Shown piece by piece: positions 49,521 through 61,895 of a DNA stretch of 64,000 nucleotides. The first letter of the stretch is position 1. Every line of letters starts with the position of its first letter. Origin of the DNA: Petunia secreta (lineage: Eukaryota > Streptophyta > Magnoliopsida > Solanales > Solanaceae). The DNA lies in NCBI GenBank assembly GCA_029990175.1, contig JARKIP010000038.1, positions 23,815,501 through 23,879,500 on the forward strand. The letters run 5' to 3'. The notes below the pieces were generated by a model, which searched no databases, was not told where the DNA came from, and worked only from the letters and a program-made list of their open reading frames with translations. A program made the position numbers and the translations under genes.

Positions 49521-52294
49521 ATGTCTGCAACAATTTCTAGACAAGACTCTAGTGACTCTGGCGAGAGGGCCAGAGCCGATCAGTTTGCTGCCATCATCGC
49601 TAGTGGCGAATTTGTTACCACCATGCCGCCGCTTCAAATGGTAGAGGCGGAGGGCGGTGAAGAAGTATCCTCCGACGTCTGCGCCTCTGGGCGGCGGAGG
49701 CAGAGAGGTAGGCATGACATAGCCGCTGGAGGCGAGGACGTCGGCCTGGAGGAGGATGATGTTATACCTGGGGAAGAAGGCGCCGAGGGCGACAATGTCG
49801 CGGGCGGTGGAGAGAAAGGGATTGTTACCGAGGGGGGATCTTCGGGCCCTGCGATTCCCCTCGAGCAAGAACTCGAGCCTCACCAGATAATCCCTTCCCA
49901 CTTCGACAATTCCAAAGATCTAAAATTACAAGCACAGACGGCTGATCGAGAGGGGAAAAATAGGAATGTCCCCGTGAACACCACCCCGACCCTCATAACT
50001 CAAGCTCACATTGAGCGGGTTCGGAGGGAGTGTCGATTCAGGCCCGAGGTCAAGGTTATCGTCCCCGATCCAGCTAGTAGAGGGTATGTCTTTTGCTTAT
50101 ACTTACCCCTTCACCCTCGGCTTCTCTCTCCCGGTCCACAAAGTCATCGATGATTTCTGCCGGGCATACAATTTGTGTCTGGCCCAACTTGGCCCCGGTG
50201 TCTGGAGGGTCGTCCAATGCATGGATTGGCTGAGCAAGGAGGCAAAGGTTGACTTCACTCTGCAACACCTTATTTCTCTTTATTACCCTTACTTCCACAA
50301 AGCCGGGGTGGTGGCGCTCAACAACCGAGGCAAGTTTGCCCTCCTCCACAAGAGTGAGGACCACGGAGACCGAGGTTGGAGCGAGCGGTACATCTTGCTG
50401 GAGACGAAGGTTCTATCCACCGAACCTAATTTCCCCGAACGGTGGAATAATACACGTAAGTGCCTTTCTTCTTACATTTTACTCCTCGGTGGCTATCTAT
50501 ACTTTACTGACCTCGTCTCTCCATTGTTTCTTCAGCCAACAAGGTGGACATCGTGCCCCCGGCGAGTTTGACTGCATGGGTCAAAGCGATGACCGGGGCT
50601 CTCAAACGCCCCGAGAGGACGTGGATTAAGATGGCCGCCGAACTGGGCTGGCAGTGCAAGAGGCACGGTGAGTTTTGAATGAAGCTTTGATAGGTGGGTC
50701 ACTTTGGATTCTGATTTTGTTTTTCTGAGCTTTCTTCCCTTGGTGCTAGGTTTTCCGAACCGTGCCGCCAATACTAAGAAGAGTAAGAGGAAGAAGGAGG
50801 AGAAAAAGAAAGATGGAGAAGAGACCGAGTCAGATGATGATCTGGCTGCGGTGGCGGGAGAATACAAGGGATTGAAGGCTTCCAAGTCTTCAAAAACTTC
50901 CAAGGGAGCCCCCGATCAAGGGACTTCCAAAGGTAACATTTCTCCTCGGTCCATGTCGTGAATTATCATTCCTTTTCCGTTTTCTTGCTTAAAAACTTTT
51001 TTCTTGATCGCAGGCGTGAAGCGGAAGAGGGCTACCTCGAAAAAACCATCCCGCTCGGTGACCCCTCGTACCGAGGCGGAGATTCCTCGCCAGCCCAAAG
51101 CGGCAGCTGGAAGGCGCCGAGGATTGGTGGACGAGCCCGAGGACGAAGCTGCCGAGGCTTGGATTCAAAGAGAAGTTGATGTTATCGATCTTGAGGGCCA
51201 AGAACTCGAATCCGCCTCTGCTGCGGAAAAAGCCAAGGGCAAGGCTAAAGTCACCGAGGCGGGTGCTGCTGCATTCGTTGGAGAGGCCGGCACCGGGTCG
51301 GTAAGAGCACACTCCGAACCCGCGAGGATTTCTTCCTCGGTGGGGTCTTATCGGAAACTTGAGGTGCCAATCTCCTCAAATCTGCTAGGTTGCAGCCCCG
51401 AGGACCTTTTAAGGCTCACACCCTTGCTAGGGCCAACCGAAGACAGGCTCATGCAAGAGTTTACCTCTGGCCAGCTATACAGTACCATGGCCTCCAACGC
51501 AGTAAGGGTAGGTTTCGCCATACTTGAAACCCAAAGAGACCAAAGAATTTAATTTACCTTTACCTTCGGGTTGTTTCTGACTTTGGTTTTGTTTGATCTT
51601 TGCCTAGACCTTCATCCTCTCTCTGAAAGCCATCGAGGTCGAGTCCTCGAGGACTGCCGAGGTTCGGCGCGTGGCTCGCCTATGGGACCAGCAAAAGGAT
51701 AAATTCAATGCCCAGATAGCTTTGCTGAAAGCTGATCTAGCTAAGTCCCAGGCCGATCTACGCGAAGCTGAGGCAAATTCTGAGGCCAAGATTAAGATCC
51801 TCAGTGATGATTTTCAAGCTGAACGCTCGAGGTTGGCTGAAGAAGTCGCGAGGTTGGATGATGAGCTGTCTCGAACCAAGACCGAGGCCGTGAACATGGG
51901 CAAAAAGCATCACGAGCAGTTGAAAAGTCATCTGCTCCATATCAAGGAGCTGGAGATTGAAAACTCCAAGCTTTCAACCAAGGATGCTCATATTGCCGCC
52001 CTTCAAGATGAGATTGTTGATCGAAAGAGTAGGGCTGCGCTCAAGGTCAAGAGGGCCGAGCTCGACAAGCGGTGGGCCATCATCAAGTCTCGGCTAAAGT
52101 TGCTCAAGCGGTGTCGCGCCGGGGAGATCAACTTAGATGAAGAGATTGAGAAAGCCGAGGTCAAGGCGGCCGAAGCTCAGGCCATCATCGATGAACTTCC
52201 GTCAAGTGAAGCCTCGAGCGGCGACGAGGAGGAAGAAGAAGATGAAGATGCCGAAGGGGGCTCCGAGGATGGAGGTGATTCTCCCGAGGCATAA
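49521..52294 (+). CDS. Antisense five-exon gene of the Tat element (Transposase_28 / putative gypsy-type transposon protein)
   Basis: The ATG at 49521 sits in a strong context (GCCACCATG). Exons 49521-50455, 50536-50667, 50750-50932, 51014-51507 and 51608-52294 have GT/AG borders and matching phases; the fourth could end at 51501 instead. Exon 1 is acidic and low complexity, then holds the core domain (YPFTLGFSLPVHKVIDDF, LAQLGPGVWRVVQCMDWL) known from plant proteins labelled putative gypsy-type transposon. Exons 2-4 are Lys- and Ala-rich. Exon 5 is a long coiled coil ending in an acidic tail (GDEEEEEDEDAEGG). A one-base shift near 50070-50085 separates the acidic N-terminus from the core, so this copy is probably broken. 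Known aORFs of Tat elements lie at this place; function unknown. Confidence 0.72.
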
Positions 52295-52299
52295 GTCGC

Positions 52300-52410
52300 T
52301 TATAGCACTTCTTTGTAAGCCTTCGGGCTTTTAATTTTGGACTTTTGGACCTTCGGGTCATTTTGAATGTAAATGTTCAGCCTTCGGGCCTTTAATGAAA
52401 GTTTTTGCAT
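52300..52410 (+). terminator. 3' end region of the antisense gene
   Basis: Three near-copies of a CCTTCGGGC block (about 52319, 52351 and 52381) follow the stop codon. AATGAAAG near 52393 and TTTGAATGTAAATG near 52363 could act as polyadenylation signals. The assignment is by position and AT-rich signal only. Confidence 0.35.
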
Positions 52411-52998
52411 CTTTACTTCGTGTGATGGCTTTCTACATATACCGAACACTTTGATGCGAACTTTAATGTTTGCTTGCAAGACTTAAGCAGAGTTTGACCG
52501 ATGCAAACTTAGGACGACGTCTCGCCCTCGAGTCGATGCATTGCGCGGCTTCAAAATGTAAGATTGACACAGATAAAATGAGTGTAAACGAAGTCATTTT
52601 ATTGATATCGGCGAGCCAAAGGCTATGTACAAAGAACCAGGTCGGAGCGGACCTTGGGTAGAAAAAGTAAAAAACTTTCAATAAAAATATGCCGCTATCG
52701 GGCTAATTACAATGTACTAAATCTAATCCTCGGGCATAAGTCCCCGGTTGTCGGATAGATAAGCTTCGGTTGGGAGGCTCGATGTCGACCTCGCTATCAA
52801 CCCTTCTCTCTCCCCCCCAGTGTTCGGTTCTGAATCTTGGTGAAGATCCGAGCACTGGAGTCGGTTCGGTTCGCTTCCTGAAAAGGTCAAGCAGAAAGAT
52901 GGAACGAGGAGCAAGTTAGTACATTTTTTGAGCCATGGGAGCGTCAATCGGCTCGGGGCTGTTTAATTGAAAAGTAGTTGGAGAGATATTTACCTCGG

Positions 52999-54003
52999 CT
53001 AAAAGTAGTATCGCTTCAGATGGGAGATGTTCCAATTCAGAGGCTCAGGTTCTCCATGAAGAGATTCGATTTGATATGAGCCTTTTCCAACAATCGCTTT
53101 GACCCTGTAGGGTCCCTCCCAATTTGCAATGAGTTTTCCTCCGTTGTCCTCCTTTGTTGATTGGTTCACCGTTTTCAACACATAATCTCCAACCTTGAAG
53201 TCCCTAAATTTAGCTTTCCTGTTGAGGTAAGCCTCGATCTGTCTTTTTTGGGCAGCAAGTCGAACCAAAGCTAATTCCCTCTTCTCTTCGAGCAAATCTA
53301 GCTCGATGCGCATCGCCTCTTGATTAGCGCCTTCGGCTGTATGAGCATACCGAAGACTTGGTTCGCCCACTTCTACAGGAATGAGAGAGTCCATGCCATA
53401 TGATAGTGAAAAAGGGGTTTCACCGGTGCTGTTCTTCTCCGTAGTTCACATGGCCCACAACACCCCGGGCAACTCCTCGGGCCATGGACCTTTCTTCTCA
53501 TCGAGTCGCTTCTTCAAGTTTTCAATTATGATCCTGTTTGAAGATTCGGCTTGGCCATTGGCACTTGGATGATAAGGAGTCGAGGCAATTCTTTTGATCC
53601 CCCATTGCTTGAAGAAATCGGTGATGGCTGCCCCCATGAATTGTTTGCCGTTGTCACAAGCGATTTCTCTTGGGACGCCGAACCTATAGATGATATTCTT
53701 TCTAATGAAGTCGATCGCTTGCTTTTGCTTCACTTCTGTGAGAGCTGCCGCTTCCACCCATTTTGTAAAGTAATCGGTCAACACTAAGATAAAACGAACA
53801 CCACCTTTTCCTTTGGGCAATGGTTCCACGACATCCATTCCCCATTTCATGAAGGGCCACGGTGACACTACCGAATGAAGAGGCTCGGCCTGTTGGTGAA
53901 TCATTGGTCTGTGGCGCTGGCATTTATCACATTTTTGCACGAAGGCTTTCACATCAGCACTTATTGTGGGCCAATAATACCCAGCTCTTAGCAATTTACG
54001 CAC
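52999..54003 (-). pseudogene. Integrase of the Tat element
   Basis: The catalytic core is visible: Asp in MKWGMDVVEPLP, Asp in REIACDNGKQFMG, and Glu in NGQAESSNRI. Part of the zinc-binding region (KCDKCQRHRP) precedes it. The C-terminal domain (FKVGDYVLK, WEGPYRVKAIVG, LNWNISHLKRYY) ends the polyprotein at 52999. A TGA at about 53446 replaces the arginine usually found after the WA(Y/M) block, and a one-base indel in a C run near 54015 separates it from the RNase H. Confidence 0.88.
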
Positions 54004-54709
54004 TAGGGATTTTCCCCCCTGAGTGGTTGCCGCATTCGCCTTCGTGCACTTCAGCCATCACATACCTTGCCTCGTCGGGGCCCAAGCATTTGGCCATCGG
54101 GCCGCAATACAGTCTTTTGTATAAATTGCCCTCGATCAAGTGATACGAGGCCGCTTGAGTTCTCAGCTTCCTTGCTTCTTTTCTATTTTGGGGGATAGTC
54201 CCCGAGTCGAAGTAGGAGATGAATTTGCTTCGCCAATCCCAACGATTATCCACGGAATTAACTTGTAATTTCATCTCTCTCATTTGTGCTGTCAACAATC
54301 GAACCACCGAGTCAGTCCCCGAGTGGGCTTCATCGATTGCCGAACCAAGATTCGCCAAGGCATCAACCTCGGTGTTCTCCTCCCGAGGTACTTGCTTAAT
54401 CTGCCATTCTTGGAATTGTGTTAAGATCCTTTGTGCTCGATCCAAGTATAGCTGCATTCTGGGCTCTCGAGCCGTATAATCACCGAGGATTTGGTTGACC
54501 ACCAATTGTGAATCGCACCTTAGTTCGATTCTTTCAACCCCCATTTCTTTTGCTAGCTCAAAGCCTGCTAGAGCCGCTTCATACTCTGCTTCGTTGTTGG
54601 TTACTTTTTTTAACCGAACCGAATGCCTGATCTTCTCCCCGGTGGGTGCCCTCAATACAATGCCTAACCCCGAACCTTTTGAATTCGTTGCCCCATCGGT
54701 GTGCAGTAC
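53996..54709 (-). pseudogene. Second (archaeal-type) RNase H of the Tat element
   Basis: TNNEAEYEAALAGFELAKEM, ELRCDSQLVVNQI and VPREENTEVDALANLGS are typical of the extra RNase H domain that marks the Tat lineage. An in-frame TGA at 54710-54712 sits just before its first catalytic aspartate block (HTDGATNSKGSG), where related proteins have tryptophan. Confidence 0.85.
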
Positions 54710-54712
54710 TCA

Positions 54713-55536
54713 CAGTCCCGAAGGGGATCCTTTTGCCATGGAGTTCTCCTTTTCCGCCTCGGGCAAAATTCCAATAATAAAATCAGCCACGAAGTCCGCC
54801 AAGACTTGGGACTTAATGGCAGTTCGAGGTTGATAAGTGATGTCATATTCACTTAGTTCAACCGCCCATTTGGATAACCTCCCCGACAACTCTGGTTTGT
54901 GCAATATATTTCTCAAGGGGAAGGTTGAAACTACTGCTATTGGGTGGCATTGAAAATAGGGGCGTAGTTTTCGAGCAGTAATTAGTAAGGCAAGAGCTAA
55001 TTTTTCCAAGTGTGGGTACCTGGTTTCAGCATCGAGGAGTATCTTGCTTACATAATAGATGGGCTGTTGTTTGCCACCTTCCTCTCGAACCAGCACCGCA
55101 CTGACAGATACCTCGGACACTGCTAAATATACCAGCAATGTCTCTCCTTCCTTTGGCTTGGCAAGCAACGGTGCGTTAGCCAAGTATTGCTTCAGATCTT
55201 TCAACGCCTGTTTACACTCCGGTGTCCACTCGAAGTGATTGTTCTTACTCAGAACGGAGAAGAAGTTGTGGCATCGCTCCGAGGACCTTGAGATAAAGCG
55301 ACTCAAGGCAGCGACTCGGCCAGTTAAGCGTTGAACCTCCTTTACCCCGGTTAACTCCTCGGGGATTTCTTCAATGGCTCTGATTTTGTCTGGGTTGGCT
55401 TCGATTCCTCGTTCGGAGACAATAAAACCCAAGAATTTGCCTGATCCCACGCCGAAGGTGCATTTCTCAGGGTTCAATTTCATACCATATTGTCTCAATA
55501 CAGCAAAAGCTTCCCTCAGATGATTCAAATGATCCT
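54713..55536 (-). pseudogene. Connection and first RNase H domain of the Tat element
   Basis: It starts after a one-base frameshift at the end of RT (about 55535). LNPEKCTFGVGSGKFLGFIV belongs to the thumb, and the RNase H-like region with YYVSKILLDAETRYPHLEKL follows. It is open to the TGA at 54710. Confidence 0.85.
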
Positions 55537-56334
55537 CGATTTGATGAGCATGTCGTCTATGTAGACCTCCATAGACTTCCCGATGTATTCTTTAAACATG
55601 CGACACACCAGCCTTTGGTATGTCGCCCCGGCGTTCTTTAGACCGAAGGGCATCACTTTGTAACAGAAGGTACCTCGGTCTGTGATGAACGAGGTTTTCT
55701 CTTCGTCCTTCGGGTCCATGAGAATTTGATTGTACCCCGAGTATGCATCTAGGAAAGTTAATAGTTTATGTCCAGCCGTGGAGTCTATTAACCTGTCAAT
55801 TTGTGGTAGTGGGTATGAATCTTTGGGGCAAGCTTTGTTCAGGTCAGTATAATCTACGCACATTCTCCACTTGCCATTCTTCTTCGGCACCACCACAACA
55901 TTGGCCAACCACTCGGGATATTTCACTTCTCTGATGAAGCCATTCTCTTGCAATTTGGCGGTTTTGTCTTCGATCGCCTTCTTTTTGACCCCGGCGTGAG
56001 GTCTTTTCTTCTGCTTCACCGGGGTAAACTTTGGGTCTACATTCAATTTGTGGGTCATGATCTCCGGATCGATACCCGTCATGTCTGAATGCGACCAAGC
56101 AAAACAATCGTGGTTGGACTTCAAAACTTCTATGATTGCCTTTTTCAACTCCGGGTCCAACTCCGAGCCGACAAATACTTTCCTATCGGGGAAATCTTTC
56201 GATAAAGTGAAAGATTCCAACTCTTCAATAGTTGAGTCCTCGGCCTTTTGCTTCCGAGGCTCTTGAACACAGGCTGAAATTTTTTTGACTCCTCCTCGGG
56301 CGTCCTCCCCGCTCGACCCCGAATCCTGTAGTTG
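55525..56334 (-). pseudogene. Reverse transcriptase of the Tat element
   Basis: The RT order is complete: KNGKWRMCVDYTDLNKACPK, FLDAYSGYNQI, SFITDRGTFCYKVMPFGLKN and the active-site YIDDMLIKS (about 55550). An in-frame TAG at 56335-56337 separates it from the protease part, and a frameshift follows the active site. Confidence 0.92.
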
Positions 56335-56337
56335 CTA

Positions 56338-57191
56338 TTGTTTTGGCCCAACCGGGGTGACTCCACATTTTAGTGCAACTGAATAGCACTCTCTCGCTAC
56401 TCGCTGCTCCCCTTTGATCGATCTAACTTCCCAAGGTGTAGGGAATTTGATCACTTGATGTAGGGTGGAAGGAACAGCCTCCATGGAATGGATCCATGGT
56501 CTTCCGAGGATTACATTGTAAGCTAGGTCCTCGGGCATAACTTGGAACAGTGTCTCTTTGGTAACTCCCTCAGCGAATGTTTTGAGTGTGATCTCACCCA
56601 ATGTCTTCTCCGTGGAGTTGTTGAAGCCAGCTAACACTGTTGACTTGGGAACAACTTCACCCTTCAACCACATCTTCTTAACGGCCCCGTAGCTAATTAT
56701 GTTAACTGAGCTCCCGGGGTCGATCAAGACTCTTTTGATATCGGAGTCATTGATCCTCAACATGATGACTAGCGCGTCGTGATGGAGGAACATCATCCCA
56801 TCACAATCATCGTCATCGAAGACAATATCTTTGCCCGAGCCTCCAACCCGAGTCCTTTTCTCTATAGTGATGGAGAGCTTAGCGAACTTTTTGGCAGCGG
56901 CAAAGTTCACGCCATTCACTTCAGATTCCCCGGTGATAACATTCACCACTCTTTCAGGGGGTGGAGCCCGAGGTGGTTGTCCATCACCTCGGTTCTTGGA
57001 AAAGTTGTCTCTCCCTTTATCAGTGAGGAAATCTGCCAAGACTCCCTTCTTCAGTAGGTGGGCCACCTCGAGGCGTAAGGCTTTGCAGTCCTCGGTTCTG
57101 TGGCCATAATCTGCATGAAATTCACAATGCAGATTCTGATCCCTTTTGTCCGCCGGGGTCCTCATATCTTTGGGAACCCTTACCCCGGCTG
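56338..57191 (-). pseudogene. Gag C-terminus and protease of the Tat element
   Basis: CEFHADYGHRTEDC is a zinc-knuckle-like motif (about 57085-57125). The aspartic protease has VLIDPGSSVNII (about 56705-56740) and ends in VILGRPWIHSMEAVPSTLHQ. It begins immediately beside the target duplication of the solo LTR at 57192-57196. Confidence 0.85.
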
Positions 57192-58088
57192 TCCCCTGTT
57201 GACACCCAATTTTGTCCCTCTTTTTTTCTAAAATTGGCCGTAATTTAACTTAAGGGTACAACGTGACTATTTGTGCAAAATGTGCATTAGAAATCATGCA
57301 TTTACGTGTGTTATACTTTATTTATATATTACATACTTAAGTGTGGCTATATTACGTAACTTTTGCATCATTTAGATTATTTGTCAAAACTGTGAATATT
57401 TGCAAAATTAGTACATTTATAATATTAGTGGCTAAATTATATAATTATGTCATTTAGGCTACATGTCAAGTTTGTTTCAATTTGTGATTATTTGTGCAAA
57501 TTAGTAATTATTTGTGATTATGTATACTTAAATAATTTTATTCGAGTTTATTTAATAATTATTTGTGCATTTTATAAAATACGTATATCTATATTTTTAT
57601 TTACACTCATAAGTTAAACATCGGCCAATTTAAAAGAAAATGTCCAAATTCCTTTTATTTTTATTTTATTATATTTATCTTATTCATTAAATTACATTTT
57701 TTTCCTTTTTTGAACCTATACAAGTGTTCGTCTAGGTACGTTCATAATCCCATTGAAATTTTCTTTTTCTTTTTTCTTATTTTGAATTAATTCATATTTC
57801 AAAATTCTCATCAAAATTCTTTTATTTATCTTTATTGACCTTTTGAATTATAATTAATCTTTTGAACCTATCCTATTTTTAATACCAAATACATTATGTC
57901 TATTTGAAATTTGAAAGTGAAAATATCTTTTTTTCAAATTCTCCAAATCAGCTCAAATCATTCCATAATCCCCCAAAATCCCTCCCTAATCACTATTTTA
58001 ATTTTCTCCTAATCCCCCAAATTATGTCATTTTCCAACAGCTCTTTTTTTTCTAATTTTTCTTTTAAAAGGACAGTACTACACCATTG

Positions 58089-58345
58089 ACACAGATCACA
58101 CACACATACATACCCAATACTCCACTTCCCCCATTTGCTCTTCTCCCTCTCATCTCCACAATACACACAGATCACACGCACATACCCAATACTCCACTTC
58201 CCCCATTTGCTCTTCTCCCTCTCATCTCCACAATACACACAGATCACACACACATACATACCCAATACTCCACTTCCCCCATTTGCTCTTCTCCCTCTCA
58301 TCTCCACAATACACACAGATCACACACACATACATACCCACCCCC
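58089..58345. repeat. ~75-base minisatellite in the solo LTR
   Basis: Three full copies and a partial fourth of a unit holding CACAGATCACACACACATAC, CCAATACTCCACTTCCCCCA and CTCTTCTCCCTCTCATCTCC. The two other LTRs of the family lack the array. The long ORFs in several frames here are periodic translations of the repeat. Confidence 0.9.
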
Positions 58346-59349
58346 ATCGCAGCTTTTTTTTTTTTTTCTTCCTCGTCACTCATACCCACTGCACGATACA
58401 CCCACACGCATACATCCCCACACACAAACCCATACACATCGATCTAATGAAACAGGGAAGTGAGACAGAGGAACGGAGGCAGATCAGGAATAGGGATTGG
58501 GGGAAACGGGTATTGGTGAAACTACATCACCGCTGACGACCCCAATCGGAAAATCCTTCGTCGTTCATTTCAGCTTTCTCCTCCGTTATTTTGTGGGTTG
58601 GAATTGAAAAGGGGGTGGCGGAGTCGCAGTGACGCCACGACCCAGCTGGTGTTGCTCCTCCACTATCTCTTGACCGCTGCCATTCCTTCAACTCATTTTT
58701 TTTATTTCGATGACCGCCGTTATTGCTATGTTTTCTCTAACTCGTTTATTGCAGAGTTTGATTATGGGCCCTCTTCATTTCTTGTTGATCTGTGAATGGA
58801 ATCGAAAGACGGCGTTGGGGTTGCAGCGATGCCATTCATTGGTGGTCGCTCCTCCTTCTCCGATTGCTCGCTGTTGTTCTACTGATTCCCATGCTCTGGG
58901 ATGATTTTTTGCCGTGGCCCTGTTGATTTCTGAACAATTTTGGATAATTTTTCATCCATTACGGACTGATCTTGAACAGATATAATACCATAGGCCAATG
59001 AAAAAAATATATTTTTACATATATTGAGGCCTACACCTGGAATTGACGGACAATGAATTGACGGATGTTAAATCAATTACGGCCAAGGAAAATAAATTAT
59101 TTGAGGCCTATTTGATTAGTTTGAACATGATACCACACTTGAACGATCTATTCCCGTGTCCCTAAAACAAAACAAAAAGGCGATGACGATGCATATCATT
59201 TTGCAAAGTAAGCGATAGCGGAGTAGTGGGATCGAAAGTGCTTGGCATGGCAACACGACTGGTTTCGTGTTTGCAGCCGTACCGATATCCCTAACCTCTT
59301 CTTGACGCAATACATATTCTGAGCCGACGCTTTTAAAAATCCCCTTACC

Positions 59350-59805
59350 TTTATTTTAAAACTATTATTATTATTCTTATTATTATTAGCATTATTATTA
59401 CCATTATTATTATTATCATTATTTTCATTATTATTATTACCTACTAATATTATTATCATTATTATTGTATTTTTACTATTATCAATACTACTTATTATTT
59501 AATAATTCTTTCACTTATATTTTGCGAGGTAAATTCGGATGAAAGTCGGCCTAGCTTTGAAGAAAATACTTAGAAAAAAAGGACTTTTATTATTATCATC
59601 ATTCGTTATTATTACTATTATTGTTATTATTATTATTATCATTCTTATTGTTGTTTTAAATCATTATTATTACTATTATTACTATTTTATTATTTTTATT
59701 AATCACTAACTTATTTTCTTCGTATTTTTTGCGAGGTGAAATTGGATGAAATACGACGAACTATTTTGGAAGAGGCCCCTTTTATTGACTTCACTATTAT
59801 TTGCT

Positions 59806-59844
<39 letters not shown>

Positions 59845-60020
59845 GTTGTTGTTGTTGTTATTATTATTATTATTACTAATCGTCATACTAATTCATATTT
59901 TACAATTTTTTACGAGGTACATAGCAGTGGAATTACGAAAAGACGACAATTTCATAAAAATTCATTTTCTCCTTTATTTTGTTATTCATTATTATTGCAT
60001 CATTATTATTATCATTATCG
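59350..60020. repeat. ATT/TTA microsatellite cluster
   Basis: Several separate runs of TTA, ATT and GTT units are interrupted by copies of a GCGAGGT(A/G) block (about 59523, 59730, 59910, 60049). The block plus microsatellite is repeated about four times, which suggests local duplication inside the LTR. Confidence 0.8.
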
Positions 60021-60582
60021 TTTGCAGACTTAACTTTGTTTGTCTTTTGCGAGGTGCAATTCTTTAAGGGAAAAGCCAATTAGTGAATTTGAACGATTTT
60101 ATTATTATATGCATGATTATTCGCCTATTTTTTAGTTAGTTATTTTTCATAGTTCTTAGAATCCCAATTATAAGTCCGGCCGGTAACCACATTTGGTGGA
60201 ACTCGAGAGGTGCCTAACCCCTTCCTCTCGAGTTAACTTGAACCTCTTACTCAGAATTTTCGGTTCGTAGATCAAGTATCGGAGTTAATATTAAAATTGG
60301 CTAGAAACAAAGTAGGTGCCCTAATACGCCTAGTTAAAAAATATGTTAGGTGGCGACTCCAAGTCTATACCCGCAAGTCCCAATAAGTCGAACCTATTTC
60401 GAACCCTAACCGGGGGTTCGGGGAAAAATGGGCGTCGACATCCCCTTGACAACGTCGACCAGCTCCGAGGTCGATATGTTGAAATTATAATCTTGGATCA
60501 GAGGAAGATCCTTTCTAGGGACCGAAGCGGAGCTCGAGGGATTTCTTTGGTTCACATTGGTTTGAACCTTCCCTCCGAGCCT

Positions 60583-61806
60583 TTAGCTTATATGAGAGGC
60601 TGGGTATGAGTTACCGGGGGCGTTCCCCAACCTCTGGCTAACATGTTGCCTCGGCGAAGTGTAAGGTTCATACCTCCCCTTCGAATTATTTCGTGGCGCC
60701 TCGGCGCGGTTTGAAGTATCACCTCGGTTATGATAACCTCGGTTCTTGAACTCTGCTTCCTCCAATCTAATTTTGGAGTAAGCTCGTCTATGTAGATCCT
60801 CCCACGTCAGGACCTGATATTGTTGCAACTCTTTGCGCAATTCAGCTGCAGCACCTGAATTGCGACTATTGATACCCTTTTCGAATGCCATGATGGCCAA
60901 GGTATCATCCATTCGAGGCAATTCCATGCGTTCAGCGTGGAACCGCTCGAGGAACTCCTTAAGTGGCTCACCGGACCGTTGCTTTACTTCAGATATATCC
61001 TCCTTCCTCTGGAGGCTCTTTTGCGCGCCGGTGTGAGCCTTGACAAAGGCGCTGGATAGTTCTTTAAACGAAGAGATTGACCCCGCGGGCAAGCACAAAT
61101 ACCACCGAAGAGCACCTTTTTCTAATGAACTACCAAAATTCTTTAAGAACATCGACTCGAGCTGTGTGGATGTTAAGTCGTTGCTCTTTACCATGGACAT
61201 GTATTCCCTGATGTGCTCCTTGGGATCAGTCGTCCCATCGTACTTTTTAAGGAATGCGAGTTTGAAGCCCGGGGGAGTTGGAGCTGGAGCTGCTTCGGGC
61301 TTATAGGGCTGCTCCCTATATTGCTCGATGTCAAGATCATCTTCCTCATTGCTTATCCCCGGTAGGCCTTCGAGGCGCTTTTCCACGCGCGCCTCGATGC
61401 GTGCCTCGATTTCTCTACTCATTCTTTCAACGTCGACCGAGGACGTTGTCTCAGCCACGGTGGGAAACGTCCCGAAGTGTGGCGATACAGTTGGGTTATT
61501 CCCCGAGCCCCCAGACGTGGCTCCATTGTGAGGTCCCCCTGTTGTCGCGCCCGGAGGAACGAAGGGCGGGATGCCTCCACCAGGAGCCGAAGGCTGGGTG
61601 CTGTTTGGGGCAGCGCTATTTCTCACTTCCAACGAAGCGCGAAACTCAGCATTGATACTGGCCTGCTCATCCTGCTTACTTTGGAGAGCCCTTAGTGTGG
61701 TGACAACATACATTTGAAATTCTTCAGTTGTCATTGGGGTGAGGGATTGTTGGTTCGTCGGAACATCAACCCGATCGTTGTTACCGCCGTTGTTGTTATC
61801 AGCCAT
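60583..61806 (-). pseudogene. gag: Gag (capsid part) of the Tat element
   Basis: The ATG at 61806 (MADNNNGG) opens 407 codons. A Pro/Gly-rich N-terminal region is followed by the retrotransposon gag domain (LAFLKKYDGTTDPKEHIREY, LRWYLCLPAGSISSFKELSS, GEPLKEFLERFHAERMEL). The frame closes at 60583; the expected continuation lies in another frame to 60446, where the solo LTR interrupts it, and resumes at 57191. Gag forms the virus-like particle; this copy cannot be made intact. Confidence 0.88.
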
Positions 61807-61895
61807 AACGTTGAATCGCAAATTTTCGACAAAGAACAGATTTGGAACTTTGGAACAAAGCGTTACTGCTTATATCCCCACTGACGGCGCCAATT

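Larger units (their letters stand above)
57192..60445 (+). mobile_element. Solo LTR of the Ogre/Tat-like family, inserted in gag
   Basis: 3,244 bases (57197-60440) open TGTTGACACCCAATTTTG and end GGCGTCGACA, matching the LTRs at 7277-9568 and 17294-20038. Identical TCCCC duplications flank it (57192-57196, 60441-60445). No internal region is left: a full element inserted and then lost its body by LTR-LTR recombination. It contains a minisatellite and many (ATT)n microsatellites. Confidence 0.93.

Noticed and set aside
58086..58536. Long overlapping ORFs on both strands (for example 125 and 133 codons)
   Set aside because: They are periodic translations of the ~75-base minisatellite; unit length keeps several frames open by chance.
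60833..61695. Plus-strand ORFs across the Tat gag
   Set aside because: Antisense shadows of gag; no domain, and the sense frame shows clear gag motifs.
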